Source: Candidatus Aenigmatarchaeota archaeon
GTDB lineage: Archaea; Aenigmatarchaeota; Aenigmatarchaeia; QMZP01
DNA length: 44,692 nucleotides
Direction: 5' to 3'
Assembly (NCBI GenBank): GCA_026397335.1
Contig: JAPLVB010000055.1
Location: forward strand, 1-44,692
Position 1 is the stretch's first letter; every line of letters starts with the position of its first letter. This document shows positions 8,242-15,866 of this stretch, in pieces. The position numbers and the translations under genes were made by a program. The notes beneath the pieces are model-generated. The model worked only from the letters and a program-made list of their open reading frames with translations. It was not told the DNA's origin and did no database searches.

Positions 8242-8335
8242 GAAGGTGGAATTTGGAATGAAGGCGTCGTAAAGACCGAAGGTGACAAGAGCCACCTTCC
8301 AACTCAGAGACGCCTTCTGACTTTAATCCACCTTC
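8242..8335 (+). repeat. Three-level nested palindromic element
   Basis: Three stems are stacked inside each other. Outer: GAAGGTGGA 8242-8250 with TCCACCTTC 8327-8335. Middle: GAAGGCGTC 8260-8268 with GACGCCTTC 8309-8317. Inner: GAAGGTG 8278-8284 with CACCTTC 8293-8299. Spacers carry the family signatures TTTGGAAT on the left and CAACTCAGA on the right. A short GAAGG/CCTTC hairpin follows at 8340-8355. All lie between ksgA and top6B. Confidence 0.85.
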
Positions 8336-8389
8336 CAACGAAGGTACGTTCCTTCTACGGTTTGAGGGAATTAGTTGGAACAATAGAAT

Positions 8390-8422
8390 GAAGGCGTCAT
8401 AAAGACCGAAGGAGACGCCTTC
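8390..8422 (+). repeat. Palindromic element, deleted copy
   Basis: GAAGGCGTC (8390-8398) pairs with GACGCCTTC (8414-8422). The loop (ATAAAGACCGAAGGA) matches the left half of the interior of the 8242-8335 element but lacks the right half of the inner stem, so it looks like an internally deleted relative. It lies 30 nt ahead of the top6B start. Confidence 0.78.
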
Positions 8423-8452
8423 TTTCCAGCAGTTCAAGGTGTTGGAGAAATT

Positions 8453-11400
8453 ATGGTCGAGAACCAGAAGACGGCGCAGCAGATGGCGGAGCAGAGGGAG
8501 ATAAGCATCTCCCAGTTCTTCGAGAAGAACCGCCACCTCCTTGGATATGACAACAAGATAAAGGCGCTGCTCACGATGGTGAAGGAAGGGGTGGACAATG
8601 CGCTTGACGCCACGGAAGAGGCGCGCATACTCCCTGACGTCTACGTCAAGGTAGAGGAGCTGGAGAAGGAGAAGTACAAGATAATAATCAAGGACAACGG
8701 CCCGGGCATACTCAAGAAGCACATCCCGAACGTCTTCGGGAAGCTGCTCTACGGGTCGAAGTTCCATCGGCTCAAGCAGTCATTGGGTTGGGACGAGCCT
8801 GTCATAGTAAAGAGGGATGGAAAAATAGAGATACTGCCGATAGGAGAGCTCTCTGATTCTATTCTGAAAAATGGCGAGGAAATACGGAACGTTTCGTCAA
8901 TGGAAGTCCTCGTGCCAGCCTTTGACAAGACCACACAGAGTTATGAATTCAGGAAAATCAGCCATGTGATAAGGCACAGAAGAGCAAATGAAATGCTAAG
9001 AATAACAACGCACAGCAACAGGCAGGTAACAGTTACAGGATGTCATAGCCTGTTTCGCATGGATTCCAACGGAAAGGTGGAGGAAGCTGAGGCGAGAAGC
9101 CTTAAGGTGGGGGATCATATAATTGCGCCCAAGAGGCTGCCTGCAGGAGGAAGCATAAAAGAGATAAACATACTTGATTACATTGACTCAAGTGACGTAA
9201 AATGGAAATGGATGTATGTATATGGTATTGAGAAATCAGTTCTGGAAGACATTCTTAGCAAGTCAGAAACCATACATAAAAAAACCGACAAAAGCAGGAG
9301 ATATTACAGAGTGAAGGTGGAGGACGGTTCCAGCATAGACATCCTTGACGACAGCATGAACCAATACATGAGGAAAGGATTCCTTCCTTTGAATCTTGTA
9401 CTTAAACTGGGTTTAAAATGTAGTGTGCGGAATTGTGTTATCCAGACGTATCTCCACGGGAAAGTAACACGAATTCCTGTTATATGGGAGCTGACGCCCT
9501 CGCTTATGAGATTTTTGGGACTTTTCATCTCTGAAGGTCATGTGGATGTAAGGCAGGCAGGCTTAACGTTCGGAAAACATGAAAGCAGCCTCATCGATGA
9601 GGTATGCAGAACTGCCAGAACGCTTGGGTGTAACATCACTGTAGAGCAGAGGGAATCAAGCATAAGAGTCAAGATTTTTGGGAACATGATACCCATTCTA
9701 ATGGAGAAATGGTGCAAGAGAGGGGCGGCGAACAAGAGGATTCCCGAATTCGCCTTCCGCGCCGAGGAGAGCCTGAGGCAGCATCTCCTTGACGGGCTTT
9801 ACATAGGCGATGGCCACATGGTCAAGAACAGGAACTGCCTTATGCATAACACCATTAGCAAGGGCTTGGCAAACGACATAATGTATTTGTGGTTGATGCA
9901 AGGAGTCCTGGCTTCCGTTACGCAAAGGATACAACTCGGTCTTGGCACGAAACCAAGCACTTGCTATTCAGTCTCCGTTTACGGAAAGGACATAGAAAAA
10001 ACACATTCATTCAGCACTGTCAGGGAAGTGAGAACGAAAAGACTGGTCAATTCAAACATTTCAGCGATGCAACTGGCGCAATCTGACCTGTGTCAACTTA
10101 AGATAAGGAAAATCGAAACAATCAACGAGGGGTTTGATTATGTTTATGACCTCTCAGTTCCCACACACGAGAATTTTGTGGGAGGCATGGGAGGCCTTTC
10201 GTGCCATAACAGCCGCGGCCAGCAGGGAATCGGGATTTCAGGGTGCGTCCTCTATGCCCAGCTCACCACAGGCGAGCCCACGATAATCCATTCTTCTATT
10301 GGGGACGGGAAGACCCACAAGTACGTGCTCAAGATAGACGTGAAAACAAACGAGCCGAAGATACTTGAGGAAGAGACCACCGAAGACGGGGACAACAAGT
10401 GGCACGGTCTGCAGATAACGTTCAGCGCGGAAGGGCTTTACAGGGAGCACAAGCAGGGCGTGCTCGAGTTCCTCAAGCAGGTCGCAATAGCCAATCCATA
10501 TGCGAACATAATTTTCGATTCCCCGAACGGGAGGATGGAATTCAAGAGGTCCGCTAACAGCCTTCCAGTCGAAGCGAAAGAGATACAGCCGCATCTGGAC
10601 GGGGTGGAAGTGGGTATCCTCTCCCGCATGCTGCACGAGACCAAGGCAAGGACGTGCGCATCATTCTTCACGACCGAGTTCAGCAGGATAGGGAAGCTCA
10701 CTGCGGACAATATCTGCAAGCTGGCGGTTGTGGACCCCAAGACAAGCCCCAGGAAGATCACCCAGGAAGAGGTGGTGAAGCTGTCAAAGGCTACGAAGGA
10801 GGTCAAGCTCACGCGGCCTCCCACAGACTGCCTCTCACCCTTAGGAAATGATTTGGTTGAGAGCGGGCTGAAGAAGGAGCTCAATCCCGAATGGGTTTCA
10901 GCCCTGTCAAGGTTGCCTTCCGTCTATAGGGGATGGCCGTTCCAGATAGAGGTCGGGATAGCTTATGGCGGCTCCATAACAGAGCCTGTTGTCATGAGGT
11001 TCGCGAACAAGGTCCCGCTGCTCTACCAGCAGGGGGACTGCGCGATAACCAAGGCAGCGATGGCAGTGGACTGGAAAAGGTACGGGGTTCCGGGAGACAA
11101 GCTGCCAGAGGGGCCGGTCGCGATTTTTATCCACATGGCATCAGTTTGGGTTCCATTCACTTCCGAGTCCAAGGAAGCGGTGTCCTCGTATGATGAGATA
11201 ATAAGGGAGATAAAGCTCGCGCTTCAGGACTGCGCGAGAAGGCTTTCCCTCTACCTGAACAGCATGAGGAAGGCCGAGATGATAGCTGAGAAGAAGCTGA
11301 CATTCGAGAAGTATGCTTATGAGACGGCGGTCGCGATAGAGGAGATGACAGGGACCCCCAGGAAGAAAATCCAGGAAACGATAATGAAGATAGTGGAGCT

Positions 11401-11503
11401 CAAGTGGGGGGAGATAATAGCGGAAGAGACCGCAGAAGAGAATGGCAATGGAGCGAACGGCAGGAGCGAGAAAGAGGATGATGAAAATGGAGAGGAAGAG
11501 TAG
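8453..11503 (+). CDS. top6B: DNA topoisomerase VI subunit B, intein-containing precursor
   Basis: The ATPase subunit of the type IIB topoisomerase that relaxes and decatenates DNA as an A2B2 complex. The precursor has 1016 residues; removing the 477-residue intein (110-586) leaves 539, normal for the family. GHKL ATPase motifs: EGVDNALDA (45-53), DNGPGI (81-86) and, after the intein, SRGQQGIGIS (587-596), which forms the ATP lid. The transducer domain follows (for example DCARRLSLYLNSMRKAEM), with a charged Glu-rich C-terminus. The intein interrupts the most conserved ATP-site motif, so the protein should be inactive until spliced. AAGGTGTTGGAG precedes ATG 8453. The stop is 1 nt before the likely top6A start, so the two are cotranslated. 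Confidence 0.96.
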   Translation: MVENQKTAQQMAEQREISISQFFEKNRHLLGYDNKIKALLTMVKEGVDNALDATEEARILPDVYVKVEELEKEKYKIIIKDNGPGILKKHIPNVFGKLLYGSKFHRLKQSLGWDEPVIVKRDGKIEILPIGELSDSILKNGEEIRNVSSMEVLVPAFDKTTQSYEFRKISHVIRHRRANEMLRITTHSNRQVTVTGCHSLFRMDSNGKVEEAEARSLKVGDHIIAPKRLPAGGSIKEINILDYIDSSDVKWKWMYVYGIEKSVLEDILSKSETIHKKTDKSRRYYRVKVEDGSSIDILDDSMNQYMRKGFLPLNLVLKLGLKCSVRNCVIQTYLHGKVTRIPVIWELTPSLMRFLGLFISEGHVDVRQAGLTFGKHESSLIDEVCRTARTLGCNITVEQRESSIRVKIFGNMIPILMEKWCKRGAANKRIPEFAFRAEESLRQHLLDGLYIGDGHMVKNRNCLMHNTISKGLANDIMYLWLMQGVLASVTQRIQLGLGTKPSTCYSVSVYGKDIEKTHSFSTVREVRTKRLVNSNISAMQLAQSDLCQLKIRKIETINEGFDYVYDLSVPTHENFVGGMGGLSCHNSRGQQGIGISGCVLYAQLTTGEPTIIHSSIGDGKTHKYVLKIDVKTNEPKILEEETTEDGDNKWHGLQITFSAEGLYREHKQGVLEFLKQVAIANPYANIIFDSPNGRMEFKRSANSLPVEAKEIQPHLDGVEVGILSRMLHETKARTCASFFTTEFSRIGKLTADNICKLAVVDPKTSPRKITQEEVVKLSKATKEVKLTRPPTDCLSPLGNDLVESGLKKELNPEWVSALSRLPSVYRGWPFQIEVGIAYGGSITEPVVMRFANKVPLLYQQGDCAITKAAMAVDWKRYGVPGDKLPEGPVAIFIHMASVWVPFTSESKEAVSSYDEIIREIKLALQDCARRLSLYLNSMRKAEMIAEKKLTFEKYAYETAVAIEEMTGTPRKKIQETIMKIVELKWGEIIAEETAEENGNGANGRSEKEDDENGEEE
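8780..10210 (+). mobile_element. Intein with LAGLIDADG homing endonuclease in Top6B
   Basis: The in-frame insertion begins with Ser110 (SLGWDEPVIVK) and ends with GGLSCHN at 586; the next extein residue is Ser587, so the spliced protein regains the uninterrupted KQSRGQQG motif. Splicing block B is present as VTVTGCHSL (T193/H198), and block F/G as YDLSVPTHENF to SCHN. Two dodecapeptide motifs, FLGLFISEGH (354-363) and LLDGLYIGDGH (445-455), keep their acidic residues, so the endonuclease may be active. Ser rather than Cys at position 1 is a less common but known nucleophile. The element is 477 residues. Confidence 0.95.
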
Positions 11504-11504
11504 C

Positions 11505-12599
11505 ATGGCCAGCTCATACAGCCTTACGCCGAAGGAAGACATAATTAAGCTAGCCAAGAACGTATTGGAACAGATAGAGAAGCTGGAGAATCCCGACATA
11601 AAGCTTCCCATTCGCACTCTGTCAAATATCTATTTTGATGAGAAACAGAACCTTATCAGGCTCGGCGGAAAGATGAGCCACAGGACTTACCTTAACGTGG
11701 CCCACACAAGAAAGTTCATGCAGACCTTAATGGTGGCGGCAGAGTGCAAGAAGATAATTGACCAAGGCGTCACGATATCCATCAGGGACCTTTATTATGC
11801 GCTAAAGCGCACCATTCCCGAGACCAAGGAAAATACCTTTGAAGAGCAGGAAGAGAGCGACCCTATTCTGGAGGACCTGGAGGCCGCCCTTAACACGCTC
11901 AGGGAGAGGCTGCACCTGAAGGCTGACAGGAAAGGTTATCTTGCAGGACCTCTCATGATCAATGACTCCGGGGATGAGATAGACGCCAGCAGGATGGGAA
12001 GCTCCGGCTGGGCTATTCCCTCGAACGTGGAGCCTGAAATCATAAAGCTGGACAGCCATGCGGACTTTGTGCTTGTGGTAGAGAAAGATGCAGTATGGCA
12101 GCGCCTTAACGAGGACAAGTTCTGGAGGAAGCATAACTGCATAATCATAACCGGGAAGGGCCAGCCTGACCGCGGAACGAGGAGGATTGTGAACAGACTC
12201 CATACGGAATTCAAGCTTCCGGTTTATGTGCTTACGGATGCCGACGCTTGGGGCTATTATATCTATTCTGTTATAAAGCAGGGCTCGATAAACCTCTCCT
12301 TCCTTTCTGACAGGCTCGGAACGCCGCAGGCGAAATTCATAGGCCTCACGACCCAGGACGTGAAGAAATACAATATCGCGAGCAATGTGACGATCAAGCT
12401 CAACCAGGGAGACATAAAGCGCACGCACGAGATGCTGAACTATGTGTGGTTCAAGCCAAGGGAGTGGCAGCAGGAGCTCAAGCATATGCTCGAAGTGGGC
12501 TACAAACTCGAACTGGAGGCTTTGTCTTCCAAGAGTATTAGGTTCATCAGTGAGACTTACCTCCCTGACAAGATAGCGAAGAAGGACTTTTTGCCTTAG
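11505..12599 (+). CDS. top6A: DNA topoisomerase VI subunit A
   Basis: The Spo11-like DNA-cleaving subunit. From ATG 11505 the protein has 364 residues, the normal length; upstream in-frame ATGs (11442, 11478, 11481, 11487) lie inside the end of top6B and would add a Lys/Arg-rich stretch that is not family-like. The 5Y-CAP domain carries SIRDLYYALKRT with the Tyr97/Tyr98 pair that includes the catalytic tyrosine. The Toprim domain has Glu193 (VVEKDAVW) and the DxD pair Asp245/Asp247 (LTDADAWGYY) for Mg2+. GAGAGG about 9 nt upstream of 11505 can serve as ribosome binding site. No gyrase gene is seen in the window. Confidence 0.95.
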   Translation: MASSYSLTPKEDIIKLAKNVLEQIEKLENPDIKLPIRTLSNIYFDEKQNLIRLGGKMSHRTYLNVAHTRKFMQTLMVAAECKKIIDQGVTISIRDLYYALKRTIPETKENTFEEQEESDPILEDLEAALNTLRERLHLKADRKGYLAGPLMINDSGDEIDASRMGSSGWAIPSNVEPEIIKLDSHADFVLVVEKDAVWQRLNEDKFWRKHNCIIITGKGQPDRGTRRIVNRLHTEFKLPVYVLTDADAWGYYIYSVIKQGSINLSFLSDRLGTPQAKFIGLTTQDVKKYNIASNVTIKLNQGDIKRTHEMLNYVWFKPREWQQELKHMLEVGYKLELEALSSKSIRFISETYLPDKIAKKDFLP

Positions 12600-12607
12600 G
12601 CTTTGTG

Positions 12608-12925
12608 TCAGCCGTCCAGTATCTTTATTTTCTGGTAAATGACTCCTATCCCTTTGCAGACCCTGGAATCCAGGCTCACAACCGAGGCGAACTTGGTTAT
12701 TTTCACAAAAACCCTGAGTATGAGCCAGCTGGCTGAAAAGAAAGGTATCAGGTACATGATGAACAGCCCGTTGACACAGACAGCCTGGGTGGCAACCTTG
12801 GCGATTTCCGGATTGCAGAAAACCTTCAGAACCTCATCCTTTAGGGGAGGCACCAGATATATTATTACAAGAAAAACCAGGACAATAACAACCGCAATCA
12901 CATCAACTATATTCTGCTTTGACAT
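12608..12925 (-). CDS. Small membrane protein, 105 aa, two TM segments
   Basis: Two long hydrophobic stretches (about residues 8-26 and 52-77) bracket a loop with two cysteines (FCNPEIAKVATQAVCVNG); a basic cytoplasmic-type C-terminus follows (CKGIGVIYQKIKILDG). No family recognised. It converges with top6A, leaving 8 nt between stops. The opposite-strand reading frame of similar size lacks membrane or domain character, so the minus strand is preferred. Confidence 0.65.
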   Translation of the reverse strand: MSKQNIVDVIAVVIVLVFLVIIYLVPPLKDEVLKVFCNPEIAKVATQAVCVNGLFIMYLIPFFSASWLILRVFVKITKFASVVSLDSRVCKGIGVIYQKIKILDG

Positions 12926-12982
12926 ACCAAACTCTTAAATTAGAATTAGCTTCTACGATTTAAAAAGTCCCATGGGTGGGAT

Positions 12983-13531
12983 TTATACCACTTTCTTGTT
13001 TATCATATCCTGCATCATATCCCCATATTTCCTGTGCTCTGTCTCGGAATCAGGTGCAAACTCCCTCAGGATGTCAAAGCATTGCTTCCAGATTTCTCCG
13101 GCCTCCCCCTCATTCGCTGCCGTTCTCTCCACTTCTATGAATTTGCCGAGTCCCTCAACTGTATCCAGGCACACCAGGAAATCCCTGTACAGGTAGGTTT
13201 CCCTCACCTTGTTTATGGTAAAGGCCTCCCTGAAGCCGAGCTTTTCCAGGAACTCCCTGATTTTCACGGGGTCTGTTACCTCATGTTTCAGTTCCAGCGC
13301 CCCTCCTTCCCTTCTTATCTCCTTGAATTCCAGGACCTTCCTGTCGCCGGATTCCCTTATCCTGGAAACAATCCCTCCCTCTATGACCTTGTTCTCCGAG
13401 TCCAGGAAGCTCGGGTGGCCGAAAATCATGTCCGACTGGTGGGTGGAGCCAAGGAACCTTGCCTTCTCCCCCAGGCTCTCTCTAATCCCCCTGAAGGTTT
13501 CCACACGCGCACGAACTTCCACCTCTATCAT
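12983..13531 (-). CDS. CYTH-domain protein, CyaB/thiamine triphosphatase-like
   Basis: CYTH tunnel-fold proteins act on triphosphates with divalent metal. The 182-residue sequence has the family pattern: an N-terminal alternating acid motif (EVEVRA in place of ExExK), SRIRESG, KVLEFKEI, KVRETYLYRDFLVCLDTVEGLG, and FIEVER as the late acidic strand. This layout fits the class IV adenylate cyclase (CyaB)-like archaeal branch; archaeal members are more likely triphosphatases than cyclases, and the substrate is not evident. ATG 13531 shares a central TTTAA box with the divergent methyltransferase gene. Confidence 0.85.
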   Translation of the reverse strand: MIEVEVRARVETFRGIRESLGEKARFLGSTHQSDMIFGHPSFLDSENKVIEGGIVSRIRESGDRKVLEFKEIRREGGALELKHEVTDPVKIREFLEKLGFREAFTINKVRETYLYRDFLVCLDTVEGLGKFIEVERTAANEGEAGEIWKQCFDILREFAPDSETEHRKYGDMMQDMINKKVV

Positions 13532-13581
13532 AATAATACTTTGGAGAAACAGGATTTAAGCCAATCTTGCAATATACGGAT
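13532..13581. promoter_or_regulatory. Divergent promoter with one shared TATA-like box
   Basis: GATTTAAG at 13553-13560 lies almost exactly midway between two divergent start codons: its centre is about 26 nt from ATG 13531 (minus) and 25 nt from ATG 13582 (plus). TTTAA is near-palindromic, so a single TBP site could serve two leaderless transcripts. No second box is seen in the 50-nt gap. Confidence 0.5.
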
Positions 13582-14211
13582 ATGAAAGACTATACCAAGA
13601 AGACGATAGAATTCTATGACAGGAACGTTGAGGAATACATAGAAAACACGAAGAATCTGCAGGACAAAAAATGGCTGGAAAGGTTTGTCTCCTACCTTTC
13701 CAAGAACGCCAGAATCCTCGACCTTGGGTGCGCATATGGAAGGGATTGCAAATTCTTTGTTGACAATGGGTTTGAAACGCATGGCGTGGACTTATCCTCC
13801 AAGTTAATAGAAAGAGCCAAATCGTCCGTTAAAGGCGCCAAGTTCTATATAATGGACATACTTGACCTGAAGTTCCCCAATGAAAATTTTGACGGTGTGT
13901 GGTGCAGCGCGACATTACTGCACATCAAGAAGAAAGACGTGTCCAAGGCTCTAAGCGAAATAAAAAGGGTTCTCAAAAAAGGCGGCATCCTGTACTTAAA
14001 CCTCAAGGAAGGCGTTGGAGAAAAGGCAGTGAAGGACGAACGGTATGAGGGTGCGGAAAAATTCTATTCGTATTTTACGGAAAACGAAATAAAAGGGATG
14101 CTAACCGAGATTGGATTTAAAACATTGGATTTTGAATTGGTTTTGCGCAAAGAAAGCTATATGAGGAATGCAGGAACAATTTATCTGATAGCAAGGAAAG
14201 TGAAACCATGA
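13582..14211 (+). CDS. Class I SAM-dependent methyltransferase
   Basis: A methyltransferase-11/25-type Rossmann domain: motif I ILDLGCAYGRD, acidic end of strand 2 GVDLS, motif II region FDGVWCSATLLHI, and the post-motif EIKRVLKKGGILYLNLKEG. The substrate is unknown; the family includes small-molecule and tRNA wobble methylases. ATG 13582 is preferred over the TTG 15 nt upstream because of the TATA-like box 25 nt before it. That gives 209 residues. The stop overlaps the DRG GTPase start (ATGA), so the two are probably cotranslated. Confidence 0.85.
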   Translation: MKDYTKKTIEFYDRNVEEYIENTKNLQDKKWLERFVSYLSKNARILDLGCAYGRDCKFFVDNGFETHGVDLSSKLIERAKSSVKGAKFYIMDILDLKFPNENFDGVWCSATLLHIKKKDVSKALSEIKRVLKKGGILYLNLKEGVGEKAVKDERYEGAEKFYSYFTENEIKGMLTEIGFKTLDFELVLRKESYMRNAGTIYLIARKVKP

Positions 14212-15275
14212 CCATAGAAGACCAGATTAAGAGTATAGAAGAGGAGCTTGCCAAGACTCAGTACAACAAGCACACACAGTTCCACATAGGACAGTTAAAA
14301 GCGAAACTGGCGCGCCTCAGGCAGGAGCAGGAGGAGCGCTCGAAAAAGAGGGCGGGAGCTGGCTATTCTGTCAAAAAGAGCGGAGACGCTACAGTCCTGC
14401 TTGTTGGCTTTCCCTCCGTGGGCAAGTCCACACTGATAAACAAAATAACAAAGGTAGACTCCAAAGTGGGAGCATACGATTTCACCACCCTGAATGTCAT
14501 TCCGGGCGTTATGGAATACAATTCCGCGAAAATCCAGGTGCTGGACATGCCCGGGATAATAGAGGGCGCGAGCGCGGGAAAAGGTCTCGGCAGGCAGGTA
14601 CTTTCCACCGTGAGGAACGCGGATTTGGTTGTGATAATGGTTGATGTGCAAAATCCGGGGCAGGCGGATATCATAAAGAAAGAACTTTTTGCTTCCGGGT
14701 TCAGGATTAACCAGAAGCCTCCTGACGTGAAGGTAGTCAGGAAGAACAAAGGCGGGATACAAATGAGTTCCACAGTTAAGCTCACCATCTCAAAGGAAGA
14801 GATTCGCTCTGTCCTGGGGCAGTTCGGGATTCACAATGCTGATGTTCTAATACGCGAGAACATAAACACAGAGCAGCTAATAGACTCCATGATGAAGAAC
14901 AGGGTTTACGTGCCTGCTGTTTTTGCGGTTAACAAGATTGACATGGTGAAGCAGCAGCCGAATCTCCCGAAAGATTTCATTCTCATATCTGCTGAGAAGT
15001 CCGTGGGACTGGAGCAGCTCAAGAAGGCCATATGGGAGAAGCTGGGCCTGACCAGGATTTACCTCAAGAAAATAGGGAAGGACCCGGATATGAGGGAACC
15101 CATGATAATCAAAGGCGTTCCAACAGTGATGGACGTGTGCCAGAAAATCCATCGCGAGTTCGCGAAGAACTTCAGGTTCGCTCGCGTGTGGGGCCGAACA
15201 GCGAAGTTTCCTGGCCAGAAGGTGGGAGGAGAGCACAGGCTGGTGGACAGGGATATAGTGGAGCTGCACGTCTAG
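14208..15275 (+). CDS. drg: DRG/Obg-family GTPase with TGS domain
   Basis: The archaeal orthologue group of eukaryotic DRG1/DRG2 (Rbg), translation-associated GTPases. A basic helical N-terminus (residues 1-50) precedes G1 GFPSVGKS (67-74), G2 DFTTLNVIPG, G3 DMPG (113-116), G4 NKID (242-245) and SAEK, followed by a C-terminal TGS domain (KNFRFARVWGRTAKFPGQKVG). An insertion between G3 and G4 (about 165-235) is the S5D2L-type region typical of DRG. At 355 residues it is of normal length. The start is coupled to the upstream methyltransferase through ATGA. Confidence 0.93.
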   Translation: MTIEDQIKSIEEELAKTQYNKHTQFHIGQLKAKLARLRQEQEERSKKRAGAGYSVKKSGDATVLLVGFPSVGKSTLINKITKVDSKVGAYDFTTLNVIPGVMEYNSAKIQVLDMPGIIEGASAGKGLGRQVLSTVRNADLVVIMVDVQNPGQADIIKKELFASGFRINQKPPDVKVVRKNKGGIQMSSTVKLTISKEEIRSVLGQFGIHNADVLIRENINTEQLIDSMMKNRVYVPAVFAVNKIDMVKQQPNLPKDFILISAEKSVGLEQLKKAIWEKLGLTRIYLKKIGKDPDMREPMIIKGVPTVMDVCQKIHREFAKNFRFARVWGRTAKFPGQKVGGEHRLVDRDIVELHV

Positions 15276-15321
15276 CATTGCTTCTTAAAACTTTACATGC
15301 AAAATACAAAAGTGATAAGGT

Positions 15322-15573
15322 ATGAAAGACAACTTCCCGTATGTCAAAAAAAGAGGATCAGGTGAGTCTTATCAAACTATTTACCCGCTTCCAGGGAGAT
15401 CGGATTTCCCAGAAACAGTTGAAGGTGTGCTGCCGGGTTTAAAATCATACCTGGAAAGACACCCTGAAAGAGATTCTGTTTTTGTAGAGCTTTGCATAAC
15501 TGATGTAAATAAGATCAGGGACGGGTTGAAAGACATGAAAGTTAAAGTCATCCGGGTTGAAAAGAAGTTATAA
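15322..15573 (+). CDS. Hypothetical protein, 83 aa
   Basis: Small soluble protein without recognised domain. After a Pro/Gly-rich start (PYVKKRGSGE) it shows a plausible alpha/beta pattern: LPGLKSYLERHPERD helix, VFVELCITDV strand, KIRDGLKDM helix and KVKVIRVEKK strand. GTGATAAGGT directly before ATG 15322 provides a ribosome binding site, which supports it as real. Confidence 0.6.
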   Translation: MKDNFPYVKKRGSGESYQTIYPLPGRSDFPETVEGVLPGLKSYLERHPERDSVFVELCITDVNKIRDGLKDMKVKVIRVEKKL

Positions 15574-15604
15574 ATGCTGCTTCTAATTCTATTTAGGTTA
15601 TAGC

Positions 15605-15844
15605 ATGTCCGGCCCTGCCGAAAGCAAGATAGAGCTTAAGGGAGTGAAGGTCTATATCCACAAGAAGGACCCGCTAACCAGGAGCAGAATCCTGCACATA
15701 GACATAGAGAGCCCTGTGCTCAACAAGATTATCAAGGATGGCGAGAGCACTTATTGCGCGGGAAAGCCCGGCGGGGTGTTCATCGGCCTCAAGACGGAGA
15801 TGCTGAAGAGGGCGGAGGAGCTTCTGGAAAGCAAAAGCAGATAA
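15605..15844 (+). CDS. Hypothetical protein, 79 aa, next to fifth propeller gene
   Basis: No family recognised. The sequence alternates strands (KIELKGVKVYIHKK, RILHIDIES) and ends in an amphipathic helix (KTEMLKRAEELLESK). Its last 20 codons reappear, diverged, after the propeller gene (17157-17214). TTAGGTTATAGC precedes ATG 15605. The stop codon lies within the TATA-like box of the next gene, so the two are separately promoted or tightly packed. Its pairing with a propeller gene may be functional, but this is inference only. Confidence 0.65.
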   Translation: MSGPAESKIELKGVKVYIHKKDPLTRSRILHIDIESPVLNKIIKDGESTYCAGKPGGVFIGLKTEMLKRAEELLESKSR

Positions 15845-15866
15845 AACGCTTCTCCAACTCTTTCTC

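Noticed and set aside
13034..13585. Plus-strand frame opposite the CYTH gene
   Set aside because: Antisense to a clear CYTH domain; no start signal or domain features.
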